A stretch of 64,000 nucleotides of DNA from Globodera rostochiensis (taxonomy: Eukaryota > Nematoda > Chromadorea > Rhabditida > Heteroderidae). The stretch lies in contig JAEVLN010000036.1 in assembly GCA_018350325.1 (NCBI GenBank), positions 8,103 through 72,102 on the forward strand, written 5' to 3'. Below the pieces are notes generated by a model, which searched no databases, had not been told where the DNA came from, and worked only from the letters and a program-made list of their open reading frames with translations. The position numbers and the translations under genes were made by a program. Below are positions 1 to 13,212 of this stretch, piece after piece. Each line of letters opens with the position of its first letter. Position 1 is the stretch's first letter.

Positions 1-216
1 TTTTTTAATATTAAAACTTTTTTTTAAATTTTTATTTTGTTTTTATTTTTATATTTATATTTTTATTAATTTTATTATTTAAATCTGGGCCTTTTTAAAT
101 TATTTTTATTATTTTAAAAATATTTATTGAAATGAAATAAATGAAAAAGAAGCGTTAAAGGAATTTTTGGGGAAATTTTTGGCTTATAGCAGAATTATAA
201 TCCCTTTCTCGCAATG

Positions 217-290
217 AAGCTGTGGCCAAGTGGTTAGTGTGCGAGGTTCGACGACCGATCGGCGAAAGTTCAAATCCCTCGGGATGAAAA
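217..290 (+). repeat. tRNA-like, SINE-type head
   Basis: A near-consensus RNA polymerase III box A (TGGCCAAGTGGTTA) is followed about 40 bases later by a degenerate box B (AGTTCAAATCCC). The acceptor arms do not pair and the T-stem has mismatches, so this is not a working tRNA. It is more likely a tRNA-derived repeat head or tRNA relic. Confidence 0.4.
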
Positions 291-330
291 TGATTTTATT
301 TGATTAAAAAATAATTTTAAGAATATTTGA

Positions 331-561
331 AATCTCGCGCAGTCAAAAATTCAAAATTTAAATTTAAATAATTAAAAAAAGTCGCGCAGGGTGCGCGAGT
401 GACTCGCGCAGTGAATTAAAATAAATAAAGATATTAATAAATAAAATATAAATATTAAATAAAGTCGCGCAGGCGAAATTTGCATAATCTCGCGCAGGTG
501 CGCGAGCCAGGTGCGCGAGTGGGTCGCGCAGGGCAAAAATTTGCATAAAGTCGCGCAGGAC
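331..561. repeat. CGCGCAG / TGCGCGAG interspersed motif cluster
   Basis: About ten copies of CGCGCAG(G) and its near-complement GCGCGAG lie within 230 bases of otherwise AT-rich DNA, several arranged as CTCGCGCA...TGCGCGAG. Some are embedded in a longer unit containing AAATTTGCATAA. Two short ORFs on the minus strand here are simply read through these repeats. Confidence 0.6.
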
Positions 562-930
562 CCTGCCAATAGGTTTTGGCTTAGGGACTGACTTGGCTGG
601 GCCTCAGGTGGCCCGCGCTCACTTGGCTGGGCTGGCGCTCAATTGGCGCCCCACCCCCTCCATAGGTATGGGCGGCTACCGTACCCGGGGGATTTTCAGG
701 CTGTAACTACTATTACAAAACGCGATCTAAGATGTAAAATATTAGATGTTAATTGGTTCTAAACGTAAATATTATCATACCGTAATAAATCCCATCATTG
801 ACATGAGGCTTTGTTCTGACTACGCAGGCAGCGTATCTACTGTGTAGTATCACACAAGGTCAAGCACCGCGTACTGAGCAGAAAGAGGCTGGGGAGCTCG
901 ACGCAGAGAAGCGCCTCCCCTGCCGTGTGC
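562..930. other. GC-richer stretch, no gene recognised
   Basis: This interval is clearly less AT-rich than its surroundings (for example around 590-690 and 800-930) and contains short repeated words such as TTGGCTGGGC. No ORF with convincing coding character and no known RNA gene was recognised. Confidence 0.3.
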
Positions 931-1068
931 CTAATATATACAAAAATAATAAAAAGAAAGAACAGGTTCTAATATTTCTTAATTCAACTTGACACAAACC
1001 GCAATAAAAAATTAGAATTATAAATTACCAGTAAAGTCGTAGTCTTTAAATATTCAATTTTTTTTTCT

Positions 1069-1092
1069 CGGCGGCGCCTATTAGCACCGCCG
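1069..1092 (-). repeat. GC palindrome family, copy 1
   Basis: The interrupted palindrome GGCGCCTATTAGCACC with flanking CGG/CCG is followed by a C-rich run and AGCAGAATTT. It matches the reverse complement of the copy at 60950, flanks included. Confidence 0.65.
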
Positions 1093-1194
1093 ACCCACCA
1101 CCCCCCTCCCCCCCCCCACCAGCAGAATTTACAAAAATTTTTTGACTTGCGACATATTTGAAAAAATCCCAAACGTGGTATGCCGCCCGCAATG

Positions 1195-2490
1195 AATTTT
1201 CCACCGCTAGCTAAAGAAAAGATAAAATACAGCCATTTTAATTTGAAAAAAAGGCTTGCTATTAAGTCAGCTGACTACCGTCCTATACAAGCATTATTTA
1301 AAAAGCTAAATTAATAGCTTTTAATCTTGAAAGAATAACAAATAAAACAAAGATTATACAAAAAATATTCAAATATGAATTAATAAATAAATGTAACTAA
1401 AGAGGTTGCAAATAAAAATTGGTAAAAAAAAAATCACAATAATAAAAGAAGAAGAAAAACGTTCAGCCGCTTTGATCACAATAATTTCTTCCTCATGTTA
1501 AATAAATTACATCTTTAAAAGCAAAAAAAAACAACAACAATAAATGTATTTAAAGTAAATTTTCAATAAAAAAAATGAATATAGAAAATTTATTAAAAGT
1601 CAATTGATTATAATTTTTAGCATTGGCTGGTGTCTTCTTAAAAAAAGTTTACTTTTAATGATAAAAAGTAACAAAACATAAAATATATTCAAAACAATTA
1701 AATTAAACCAATTTATGAGCTGTGAAGTTAAATATTTAAAAAATAATTTGTCGATAATGATTTAAATGAAACCTTTTTTAATCTGATTAAAAAAGAATAC
1801 CTTTGAATAAATAATACGACGTTTAATGACATTTGATTAACAAAATTTTTTTTAAATGTATTGAGCGCAATCAGAATGTTCAAATGCGTGATCTGTATGA
1901 CTCGCATATCATCAATTAAAAGAAGGATAATTAAATTAATGGGTCTACATATTTTCTTTTCAGTTATTATTAATCTAATAAATCTTGAAGAAAATTTAAC
2001 TAATCATAAAAACGACCCATTTCATGAAATTTACATTTCTCCGTTAAAATAAAAAAATTTAATAAAATAAAAGGAAAAAGATATGACGAAAAATCCATCG
2101 CCAAAAAACGTTTACAAATAAAATTAAAAAAAGGAAAAGATCTTGCTGGTGAAGATACAAAAATTGAGACAAGTTTAAACCGGTTGAATTGAATTGCTTC
2201 ATACAGGCATATTGCAGCCGGATGTTCATTGGATCGGTGCGTCACGAAAAAATCAAGAACTAGTGTATTATATTTTTATATCAATTAAAAATTAACAATT
2301 ATTTATAACCGACGTTGGAAAATACGAACTTCTAGCTTATGAAATAGAAAATGTAATTAATGTTCAAATGAAATTGGAATCATCATTTAGTTAACATTAA
2401 AAAAATAGTTATATTAAACTTAATGTTTTTTTCAACTACAAATATTAATTTTTCATAAAATACTATTAAAAATTTTAAAAATCATTAAGC
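1195..2490 (-). repeat. Inverted, diverged part-copy of the duplication right flank
   Basis: Read on the minus strand, 1195-1420 matches 12700-12915 and about 1747-2490 matches about 14500-15320 (and the corresponding 26-28.6 kb segment). Differences are scattered substitutions and indels, and the DNA between the two matching parts is missing or unalignable by eye. This is an old inverted copy of the same repeat material. Confidence 0.7.
1861..2052 (+). CDS. Small ORF, KCVICMT family, unknown
   Basis: This 63-codon ORF lies in the inverted repeat copy. Its counterparts are at 14978-15187 and 28258-28467 on the minus strand. The three share KCVICMTRISS and NLEENLT.HKNDPF in the same frame, although this copy lacks about 13 residues in the middle, an in-frame difference. 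After HKNDPF the frames differ by one base and the C-termini diverge. No family is recognised. Frame retention is weak support for coding. Confidence 0.2.
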   Translation: MSAIRMFKCVICMTRISSIKRRIIKLMGLHIFFSVIINLINLEENLTNHKNDPFHEIYISPLK

Positions 2491-2602
2491 ACCTCCAAAA
2501 TACTGGGCCAATTTTCCGCTTTATTCCCTTAGAAACTATGCGGCCAATCTCAAAGCAGAAGCTGAACAGCACGCAGAGCTAAAGAAGCTCAACAATAAAC
2601 AA
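2489..2602 (+). CDS. Exon-like fragment, unknown
   Basis: A GC-richer stretch just past the inverted repeat reads APPKYWANFPLYSLRNYA and then a charged segment containing LKAEAEQHAELKKLNN. Codon use looks coding against AT-rich surroundings. An AG precedes it (ATTAAG), but no start or partner exon could be found. It may be an orphan exon or captured gene fragment. Confidence 0.25.
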
Positions 2603-5600
2603 ATAATTATATTGCCTTTGAAAAGAAACTTATGGTTAATTATCGCAATAATTCCATTAAAACAAAATTAAAAAAAGATTTTAATAATAGATCTTTAGTT
2701 CTGCCTCTATTTGAATGAATGGCAGTGAGCCGATTTGCCACAAAATAAAAAACGATAATGAAATAAATGAGTCCATTACAAAAAAGTTGCATTTATTAGA
2801 TAATAATCTAACTTTACCAATGGATAATAATAGCTAAATAATTGAAATTATTATCAAATTCATATTTAATAAAAACAAAGGCCACAATAAGTTAAAAACT
2901 TACTTTAAGAAATTTGGGGACTACGCCCATAGAAACAAACACCCTTTTCTGCACTTAAATGGTCTATAACTCTGCTCAGTGAACAAAATAAAACAATAAT
3001 CTATATAAATAAATGCCAACGCCCCCCCCCCGTTCTTGGCCCGCAAATGTCAATTTTTGGCCGTAAATTCAATTTTTGGCCCATCGTTACCCGTTAAAGT
3101 TGCACTGATCGATTGGTCAAAATGATGACACAAAAAAAAGATGCTCATAAAAATTAACAGAAACTAATTAAGTAAACTGAGGCATTAAAAATGGCGTCTC
3201 AAATTTATTAAATATTAAATTTAAAGTTTTAAATAAAAAACCAAAACAAAATATCTAATAATCAAAGCGCGGTATTTAAGCAGATAATCCTTTTTGAATA
3301 ATAAAAAATTTTATTAAATTCATGCTTCAACTAATTGATATCTTTTTAATAAAATAACAAGTTTATATTAACATTGACCATAGCCGTAGCAACATCCCTG
3401 TGGGTCTCTTTGTGCCCAAAACTGTTGTAACTTAATACTTAATTAGTATTAAATAAATAACTAATTAATTGTTTATGTTATATTATTAAAGTAAAACTTA
3501 TAATCTTCATGCAAAAATTTACACAACGATTCCATATTAATAATATTATTGGTTAAAAAATTAAAATCCTGATGGGTTAAAAATCTTTAACCAACAATTA
3601 TTTTTTTACGCATTAAGGCACGGCTGAGTTTTACAATCCTCTCAACTATTTTTTAATACCTTCTATTTGATTTTTATTTACTTTGATTTAATTGTCTTTA
3701 AAAAAATAATTGGAAGCCTGAACGAATTACGTAAGAAGAATTGATCATCACCGGCGCGTCAAATTTCACGACAACAATTTTTAATGGCTAAAGAAATAAA
3801 AAAGAAGGCCAAGAAAGCTAAACACGCAAAAATGCGATAATTTAAAAAAATATATATAAATAAAATGAAATCGACCAGATCAATACAAAAAAAATTTTGG
3901 TTGTAAGCCAAACCGATTTAAATATTACCAATTTTTTACAACAAAAATGCTTAAATTGGTGTTCGTCTGTTGTAATACATAGATGTTTGCCTCGCTTCAT
4001 CGTAAACTTTTCAAAAAAGTATTGAAAATGTTACGAATATATATGTTTGACTCTACACATAGAGATAAAAAACAACAACGTAATTTAAAATAAATACAGC
4101 TTACAAATCCATCATTAAAAGGCTCTAATAATAATATAATAATTATATATTTCAATTAAAACAAAATTAAAACTTAATAAAATTATTTTGATGTTTAACC
4201 AATATTTATCAGTTTCCGCGTGTGTCTGCCTTACTAAAGCGGTGAAAAAAGTATAAGATTTAAAAAATCTTGCATAATAAAACTAAACACTTTAACATTT
4301 AATAATTTGAAAAATATAACTTTTAAGTTAATTTATGATATACAGGGCATACTTAAAGAAAAAATAATATTGAAATTATTGAATAATAATTCAAAACTGT
4401 CGGTAATAAATAAATAAACAACTTTAAAAAAATTACAATTCCTGAGTTTAATTAAAATTAATTATAAAATAAAACAAACCCCCATTAAAATTCATTATCA
4501 AAAATTAATAAAAGTTGACCAAAATTAGAAATTGCCTGCAGGGGAAGAGTGTCCGGCTTTAACCATAATTTCAGATGTCTGCTGTTATGCCCGGTCTTTT
4601 TGGATAATGTCGTATGTGGAAATCAAAGTGTAAGAGCGCGCAGTCGTGGGCCTTGTTGATGCTTGTAAATTAGATTCATAGCGTATCATATCCTTTTGCG
4701 ACAATCATGCTTCGTGCTTTTGCTAATATTTGTTGTTTCAATAAAATAATGATTTCTACATTTGCCAATTTAAAAAATTGAATTTAATTATTAAAATTGT
4801 TTGACCTTGCGCCCATGTTGTTTGCGTATGCAAACGTTATTAGTAGGAGAGGATTAAAAAGTAAATATAAAATTTAGTAAACGAGAACTATATTTGTTTG
4901 TTAATATAGAAGATAAATTAAAAAAATTTGGTACTAAAAAGAATGACTGTGCTGGTCTACTCAGTTGATACAGAGATGCAGTCTGGCAGCAAAATAAAAT
5001 ATAGAAATTAATTATATTATTAGAAAAAAACAACAAATTAATAATGTTTAATTATACCGGACCACTACAACTTAGTTACTTAGATATATGTTAAAATATT
5101 TGATGAAACAAAATGAAGTTTTTGGTCTAATCCAACTTACAAACAACAAATTGTCATAAATGAGGCAGCTCAACACATGATTTAAAAAAATAAATTCAAA
5201 ATCCTTAAATTTGAAAATCTCTACGAGGGCCAGCGACACACAAATAAAATTACAAAAACTTTTAACATTCCCAAATAATTCTTTATCACCAAGTAAAATT
5301 TATTATAACCCCTGCATCAAACAAAGCTATGGGACAAATTTAAAACCAAAACCAGACTTCAATAAATTGAAAATGATTTGTTTTAATAAAAAATCAAAAA
5401 ATCAATAAATTAAAAACGAACTAAACTAATAACAAAAAATGATTAATAAAAATAATATAAACTTTTTGAATAAGTCGACATTAAAGTAACTAAAAATATA
5501 AATGATAAGCCAGCAAAAACAATTATTAACCATTTTATTTTGAACAAGTTTGACTTCGCAAAATGATAATAAAAATATCAATTCTAATAAAGAAATTGCA

Positions 5601-7069
5601 AATATTATCAAAATATTAACAATATCGTCAATTATCTCATTATGAATATTTCATTAAAAAATTTAATTTTAATAAAAGTTTTACATAGAAACAACTTTAG
5701 CAGGAGTTTGATAATCGTTGTTACTGGAATGTAAAAACATACCCTAAATATTAAATTTATTATCATTAATTTGCAATGCTTTAAAAACCGAAATGATCTA
5801 TCATTAACAAACTATTATATAAAATATCCAAATCTTAAATAATTTTAACTTCATTTTTTATTGGACTTTTATGTTAACAATAATTTCTAATTTTTTTTAT
5901 GATTGCGCAAGAGACGGATAACCGTTTGATTTTAATATGAAACCTTAAAAAGTCAAAAATTCAAATAACAAATATAAGTTTATGTCATTGATGAACTATG
6001 GAAAGTTAAAATTAAAAATTTTTAAATAACTATTTTCCAAATACAGGGCAAGAGCAACTCGCAAATCACATACATACAGCAAAAAAGCGAGGTATATGTA
6101 GATAATGAGTAAATGAGAATTTACCTAAAATATATAATCAAGAACTGCTGCAATATAAATGTAAAATCTATAAATGACGACATATTTAATATAAAATTCA
6201 AAATATAAGACCACAATTCCTATAGATAATTTATCGCAAGCATTGCCGTTTCATTTGCCGGCGAACTAGCAGAGACACACTGTTGTCGTTTAGAATTAGT
6301 AATTCCAGTCTGTCGCGGCGGTGTTATTTAAAAATTAATAATAATAATAAATTTAATACTTAAAAGCGAAAATAAACAGATTAAACCAATATTATTTCCA
6401 AAAATAGATTAAATAATAATAACAAACTATTCATTATCGGATAAATCAAGAATTCTTAAATGACTAATATAAAAAATAGATAATATATTCAAAAGATTAG
6501 GCTTTAAATAATTTAGTTTACATATAATAAAATCATTTAAATAAAAATAATTATGAACTTTCAGAAATTCTTAATTTTTTGGAGTTGTCATCCCGTTGCT
6601 TGTTTGGTTTAAATCTTTATATTTTTAAAATTTTGGGCTGCTATCGAACTATTAATAAAGTATTTATTAACCAACCACTGGAATAAGAAATAAAGTATTT
6701 CACAAAATTACTAAAAATATAAGACTTTCTACAAGACTATGTTTAAACAAATAAAATTGAAATTTATTTTACAAAAGGTTGTTTAGCAATACGAGGGCAA
6801 AACGAATCAAACAAATCGAAAATGAATTTTATAGAAAAAATAATAAAATGCAATTTTCAGACTTCAGTGACCAGACTCTGTTGTAGCGAATTTTGAAGAA
6901 GAAACGATCACACAGATTATTATAATAATAAGAATAAAAAGCAAACTATGCATTACGCCACCACCAATAGATAGTTTTATCAGATAATAGTTGAATATCT
7001 TAGCAATAAAATATTTTTAATTTATTTTATAATTATTATGAAAACAACACAATCAAGGTTTAACTAACA
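2603..7069. other. A-rich DNA without recognisable genes
   Basis: This AT-rich interval has more A than T on the + strand and only short ORFs broken by frequent stops. Small less AT-rich islands at about 4520-4700 and 6230-6330 could not be assigned. A C-run lies at about 3020. No repeat copy of this interval was noticed elsewhere in the window. Confidence 0.4.
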
Positions 7070-7190
7070 TACCGTATTTCCTCAAATAGAAGACCCGGGT
7101 CTTCTATTGTTCAACCCCTCTCCAAAGGGGTCTTCTATTAGGGGGGGGGGGTCTTCTAATTGAGGGGGGTCTTCTATTGTTCAACCCTTT
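7070..7190. repeat. TACCGTATTTCC element end with perfect palindrome
   Basis: The stretch starts TACCGTATTTCCTC. Bases 7085-7108 form a perfect palindrome (AATAGAAGACCC plus its complement). GGTCTTCTA words and a G-run follow. A related piece starting TACCGTATCCC lies near 42303, so this is probably one end of a dispersed non-autonomous transposon. Confidence 0.45.
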
Positions 7191-9319
7191 TTGACAAATT
7201 ATTCAGAAAACATGTAAAATGGCTTTTATTTAAAAAACAAAAGCTTTGTTGATTAGCATTTTTTTATAAATTTGCTCGATATATTCTCAACAACAGCAAA
7301 ATTTTAACAAGCAAAATGTTCATGATCATCATTTAAGGCACCGGAAGTGGGATTGTAGCAGTAGCAACAGACGGACGGAGGACGACTCGTTCCCGGCCAA
7401 CTCGTTCACCCCCAACTCGTTCCCCACCCCCGAAAATCTTCAAAAAGCACATTATAAATTAATGAAATATAGGAACATTGTGTATGCATTGGCATTTAAT
7501 ACATGAAGTGAATTATTAAAAAATAAATAACAAACAATTTTTTACCTAAATTTGCTCAAATGCTTTGTATCATCACCTTTTTTTATTGCCCTCTGAATTC
7601 TTTGGCCCGTCTTCTAAACTCTGTTTTCCGTTAGATTTTGACTTAAAAATCAAAATAACATTTATGGGCGAAAGTTTATGCCAAACCCTATTTATGATCT
7701 AATACTTAAATATAATTTTTTCTCGATTAAATATATGTTTTATTTGCTTTTTTGTTCTGAAGGCAAAAAATGCAAAAACACTAAAGCTATAAGTTTTGAG
7801 TAAATTATATCAGAAGATATAGAAACTTGCCAGTAAGAATGATTTAATACCTAAGTTTGAAATATGACACAGGAATTGCCCAATTAGTATAGCAATTAGA
7901 ACAAAAAATATTTTAATTAGATTACGCTGATTTTATTATATAAAAAAACAACAAAAAAGGCCAAGACTTGACCCAAAAAATTATAACTTAAAATTAAAGT
8001 ACGCAATTATTTGAAACGGAAAGAAAACATTTCTAAACAAAAAGAAATACGCACTTAGAATCGCTTACCGATGTCATTAAAACATCGATGAGCGAATCAA
8101 AAGCAAAATAAAACGGATATGCGCAAAAAGTTAATGCAATTCTTTTATGATTGTTCTCAGTTAAAACTAAAAAATTAAATTTTGCTAAGTTAGTTTATTA
8201 ATATAAATAAATTTTACTAAATCTATAATCACATTTATTATGCAATAAACCATTCGTTAGAAACTCACGTTAAAGTTTTATTTTAGTGACAAAGGGGAAA
8301 ATAATTACTAATTAACGTAATCTTTAGAATAATAATTCTAAAAGAAAGCAAATAAACATTTTCAATATGCAAACAAATAATTATATTAAACAATGCAAAG
8401 CTAATTTGTAAGTGCAAAAACCAAATAAACTGGTTCAGCCAAGAAACAAAAAAGGAGGCTGAGAATTACACTAATATTTCTTAATAAAACAAATCAATTA
8501 TAACTTCTACAAAAACTTATTTTTATATTGGATATTGATAAAAATTAAAACTCTCCAAAAATTCTAACAAAAAATACGACGCTAATGCTATTCTCGTAAT
8601 TGAGATCCAATTAATTTATCTAAACAGTCAACGACCAAAGTAAAACAAAGAAAATATTAATAAAAATTTAAAATTTGATTAAGCCAAAAGAATTTAATGG
8701 ATGAAAAATATTTTTCTAAAAAGAATTTAATATCATGCAAACCTGTGAGATAGACTCAATGTTGGTTGGGATTTATAAATGGAATAAAATCTTTGATTAA
8801 TTTTAGTGTTTAATTTAAAATACTTATACTTATAACCCAACTAATACAATTTTAATGTAAAAATTTTTAAAACAATTTAAACAAAAAAATAAAAGTTTTA
8901 AACTAATTTTTTAAAAAACCTTCCAAACACTCACTCGCAATTGAACACCGTCTGGCGTTCTTCACTCGTGTAAACATCATTATATCTGTTGTATCTTAAT
9001 GTTATTGTCAAAGAAAAGATAAATAAATTTAAAATATTGATATTATGAGCAAATCTGCCATTTTTCCTTCTCATCAATATGTAACACCGTTCTGCGAACA
9101 ATCAATTAAAACGTGTTAAATCAATTACAATTTTAATTTAAAACACTGGCTGAGAGTATTTACTTATATATTTGGTAAAATTAAAATAAACTATGCATAT
9201 TATTTTTAAATTGAATAAGATTGCAAATAATTATATAATAAAACTTTTGATTGGTGCACTGAAAAAGTTTAGCGAAATAAAGTAAAATTGACATTGAACA
9301 TACTTGAAAGGAATAGAAA

Positions 9320-11198
9320 CTAGAAAACAAATAAATTTTATGGTTTAACATTAAGATTGTTATAGAGCTACAAATAAAATGCTTTTCTGATATTTTATCA
9401 TTAAATTTATTGTTTATTTACATTAGACGTGTGTTTGGTCCTTGGAAAATTCCCGAATTTGGTTTAAAAACTATATAAATTGAGCAAGCTTCCAAGCTCT
9501 GTTTGTCTTATTGGAAGCATTATAAATGCTTTTAAAAAGGCATCACCAAAAAGTGCATCAACTTATTAAATTGTGCATTGTTTAGGTTTTTGTTTCATTA
9601 TTTGTTTACATTTGTCGCTAATATTTCAAACAATGAATTATTTTATAATTTATTATTCTTGATAAAACATCTTAAAGACATAGGACTTTTTTAGTGTTAT
9701 GATTTACTGTAAATAATTTATCGCAGCTTTTACTTTATTACAATTCTTTTATCTTTTGCGTTTCTTCACATATGAATGTTACTGTCAATAATAGTCTTGG
9801 CGCAATGTTGACGGCGCTCAAAATGTGGGTTGGCCAAATCGATGGCCAATTAGTTGTATTTGGTTTTGATTAGTAATCACGACTAATTATTTTTTTATTG
9901 AAAATTATTTTCTCTTTATTTATTTTTAACATAATTAGAGAATTGTTACATGTTTGGTTTTTATAACAAACCCTATTATTAGTTTGTTTCTTTTTTTGGT
10001 TCTCATTGCAGTTTAATGAATGCACTGTGATAGAAACATGATTTTGTATGAAAATCATTATTATCGGCTACTTTTTATATGTAAACATTTTTTTTAATAT
10101 TAGTAAATGCATCCAATTTTTAGAATTTTATTTGGACGTGTAATAAGTTCTTATATTTCGTTTACATTCATTTAGTTTAACTTTTATAATAAATTATCAC
10201 TTTATATATACAAAGTGATTATTTATTTGTTTATTGATTATCATAATTTGTTACACGTTAAAGCTGTTATAAATTTTACGAAGATGTTAAAATTGTAAGG
10301 ATAGTGATAAACTTATATTGTTTTTACTTTTTATTCCAATCGCCAGGGTATTGCTTGTTTGGTAATAATGTAGAATATTTTTATTCGAATTCAAACTTTT
10401 GATTTTTTTAAAAATTAAATTTAGTTAATGTTGAAATCGAGGGTTTAACGGCTTGGCATCGTTTTCGCTATGGAGAGTAGCATTTTTAAATGATTTTATC
10501 CCAGAAAATCTTTACACAAGAATCAGATTTATAATTATTTTTAATTAGCATTTAATTAATTTTTAAAAGTTTTGAAATTTTAATTATTAAGACAATTAAA
10601 CAAGAAACTTCTTGTAAATTTGAATTTCTATAGTCTCTATGTTTTTAGTCCAAATTTTTATTTTCATGAATATTTCATTTATTTTTCTTGCCATATTTGA
10701 TAAAATGGATTTTCTTTTTATTTTTTCTTTTAACAATAGATAAGGTTATTTTTTAGTTTACTCCGGTTCATCCCCTGCGGAGCTTTTAAAAAAAAATCAT
10801 TGTTGTTTATTTTATAATGTTGTTTTACCGTGTCGAATGTTGATAGTTTTAAAAAAAGATTATCAACGTTATTAAGTCTTGGATTATTTTGTTTTACAGC
10901 ATTATCGTGTACAAATTAACCCCAATTTGCTATAGAAACCTTTTAATTGCAATAAAAAAAAATTATTTTTTTGCTTTTATATTATTTTGTACAAAAAGTT
11001 TGCAAATAATTATATTAGAATTACAAAAAGGCTTAATAGAATTTGAATAATCAGTTTATAAACACATATTAATTAAAGTTCTTTATTTTAATATTAAATA
11101 TGTGGTTTTCGCATTTAGGCAATACGTAGATGTGATATTTATGTTTTCTTTGTTTTAGTTGAATATTAATTAGAATATTGAATTTGTTTAAGCTTCGG
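9320..11198 (+). repeat. 1.88 kb tandem unit, array A unit 1 (type c)
   Basis: The unit begins CTAGAAAACAAATAA and ends at AAGCTTCGG before the next CTAGAAAAC. It has the subtype marker TAAACATTTTTTTT after TATCGGCTAC. It contains a hairpin at about 10190-10222 (TATCACTTT...AAAGTGATT) and a 33-codon ORF. AT-rich, no known family recognised. Confidence 0.9.
9772..9873 (+). CDS. 33-residue ORF in the tandem unit, unknown
   Basis: A short ATG-to-TAG ORF reads MNVTVNNSLGAMLTALK and ends in GQLVVFGFD. It is present in every unit. In the unit at 22612 a 6 base deletion changes TALKM to TEM and keeps the frame. The region around it is the least AT-rich part of the unit. No family is recognised and it may be chance. 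Confidence 0.15.
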   Translation: MNVTVNNSLGAMLTALKMWVGQIDGQLVVFGFD

Positions 11199-12545
11199 CT
11201 AGAAAACAAATAACTTTTATGGTTTAACATTAAGATTGTTATAGAGCTACAAATAAAATGCTTTTCTGATATTTTATCATTAAATTTATTGTTTATTTAC
11301 ATTAGACGTGTGTTTGGTCCTTGGAAAATTCCCGAATTTGGTTTAAAAACTATATAAATTGGGCAAGCTTCCAAGCTCTGTTTGTCTTATTGGAAGCATT
11401 ATAAATGCTTTTAAAAAGGCATCACCAAAAAGTGCATCAACTTATTAAATTGTGCATTGTTTAGGTTTTTGTTTCATTATTTGTTTACATTTGTCGCTAA
11501 TATTTCAAACAATGAATTATTTTATAATTTATTATTCTTGATAAAACATCTTAAAGACATAGGACTTTTTTAGTGTTATGATTTACTGTAAATAATTTAT
11601 CGCAGCTTTTACTTTATTACAATTCTTTTATCTTTTGCGTTTCTTCACATATGAATGTTACTGTCAATAATAGTCTTGGCGCAATGTTGACGGCGCTCAA
11701 AATGTGGGTTGGCCAAATCGATGGCCAATTAGTTGTATTTGGTTTTGATTAGTAATCACGACTAATTATTTTTTTATTGAAAATTATTTTCTCTTTATTT
11801 ATTTTTAACATAATTAGAGAATTGTTACATGTTTGGTTTTTATAACAAACCCTATTATTAGTTTGTTTCTTTTTTTGGTTCTCATTGCAGTTTAATGAAT
11901 GCACTGTGATAGAAACATGATTTTGTATGAAAATAATTATTATCGGCTACTTTTTATATGTAAAGATTTTTTATAATATTAGTAAATGCATCCAATTTTT
12001 AGAATTTTATTTTTACGTGTAATAAGTTCTTATATTTCGTTTACATTCATTTAGTTTAACTTTTATAATAAATTATCACTTTATACAAAGTGATTATTTA
12101 TTTGTTTATTGATTATCATAATTTGTTACACGTTAAAGCTGTTATAATTTTACGAAGATGTTAAAATTGTAAGGATAGTGATAAACTTATATTGTTTTTA
12201 CTTTTTATTCCAATCGCCAGGGTATTGCTTGTTTGGTAATAATGTAGAATATTTTTATTCGAATTCAAACTTTTGATTTTTTTAAAAATTAAATTTAGTT
12301 AATGTTGAAGATCGAGGCCTTCTTTTAAATTTGAATTTCATTTATAGTCTATATGTTTTTAGTCCAAAATTTTTATTGCCATGAATATTTCATTTATTTT
12401 TCCATGTTTGATAAAAAGGATTTATTTCCTGATTTTCTGATTTTTTGCTTTTAGATTTTTATTTTTTCTTATTCTTTCTTTTAAACAATAGATAAGGTCA
12501 TTTTTTAGTTTACTCCGTTCGTCCCCTGCAGGAGCTTTTAAAAGA
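11199..12545 (+). repeat. 1.88 kb tandem unit, array A last unit (type a, internally deleted)
   Basis: It starts like a full unit, with subtype marker TAAAGATTTTTTATAA. It skips about 170 bases relative to 10442-10612 at GATCGAGG and then rejoins a diverged unit end, through CCCCTGCAGGAGCTTTTAAA, before the right flank begins. Confidence 0.8.
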
Positions 12546-13212
12546 AATAAATTATTGTGTATATAGAATTATTTGGTATTTTATTTAATTAAAAATACAA
12601 ATACACCGTTTTGTCTTAGTTTTTTTTGTTGTTTTGCGGTACTGAACAATTTCCTTCTTTTTTTAATATTCTGAATTTTTTTACCTATTTATTTGTAACC
12701 GTTTAGTTAGATTTATTTGTTAATTTATTTTAATATTTTTTGTATAATCTTTGTTTATTTGTTATTCTTTCAGATTAAAAGCGAGTCCGGATTTAAATCC
12801 TTCATTAAATTATTTAAGCTTTTTTAAATAATGCTAGGATAGGACGGTAGTCCGCAGAGTTATTATCTCGCCTTTTTTTCAAATGACTATATTTTATCTT
12901 TTCTTTTGATGTGGTATTTACGATATAAATAACAAAATTTATCGGATAGTTCTTTTCTTGTTAAATATTTAAATTGTGTTATAAAATACTTTCTTTCATT
13001 TTTAAATGTTGTATTTAGATTTAAATATTGAAAGTAAATGACATTATTTTATATAACCTGTATGAAGCAATACAATTCAAACGGTTTAACTTGTCTCAAT
13101 TTTTGTATCTTCACCAGCAGGATCTTTTCCTTTTTATTAACTTTATTTATAAACGTTTTTTTGCGATGGATTTTTTGTCATATTTTTTTCATTTAAATTT
13201 ATTAAATTTTTA

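Noticed and set aside
631..660. Ninth copy of the GC palindrome (GGCGCTCAATTGGCGCC)
   Set aside because: It shares only the GGCGC words; outer bases and flanks do not match the family.
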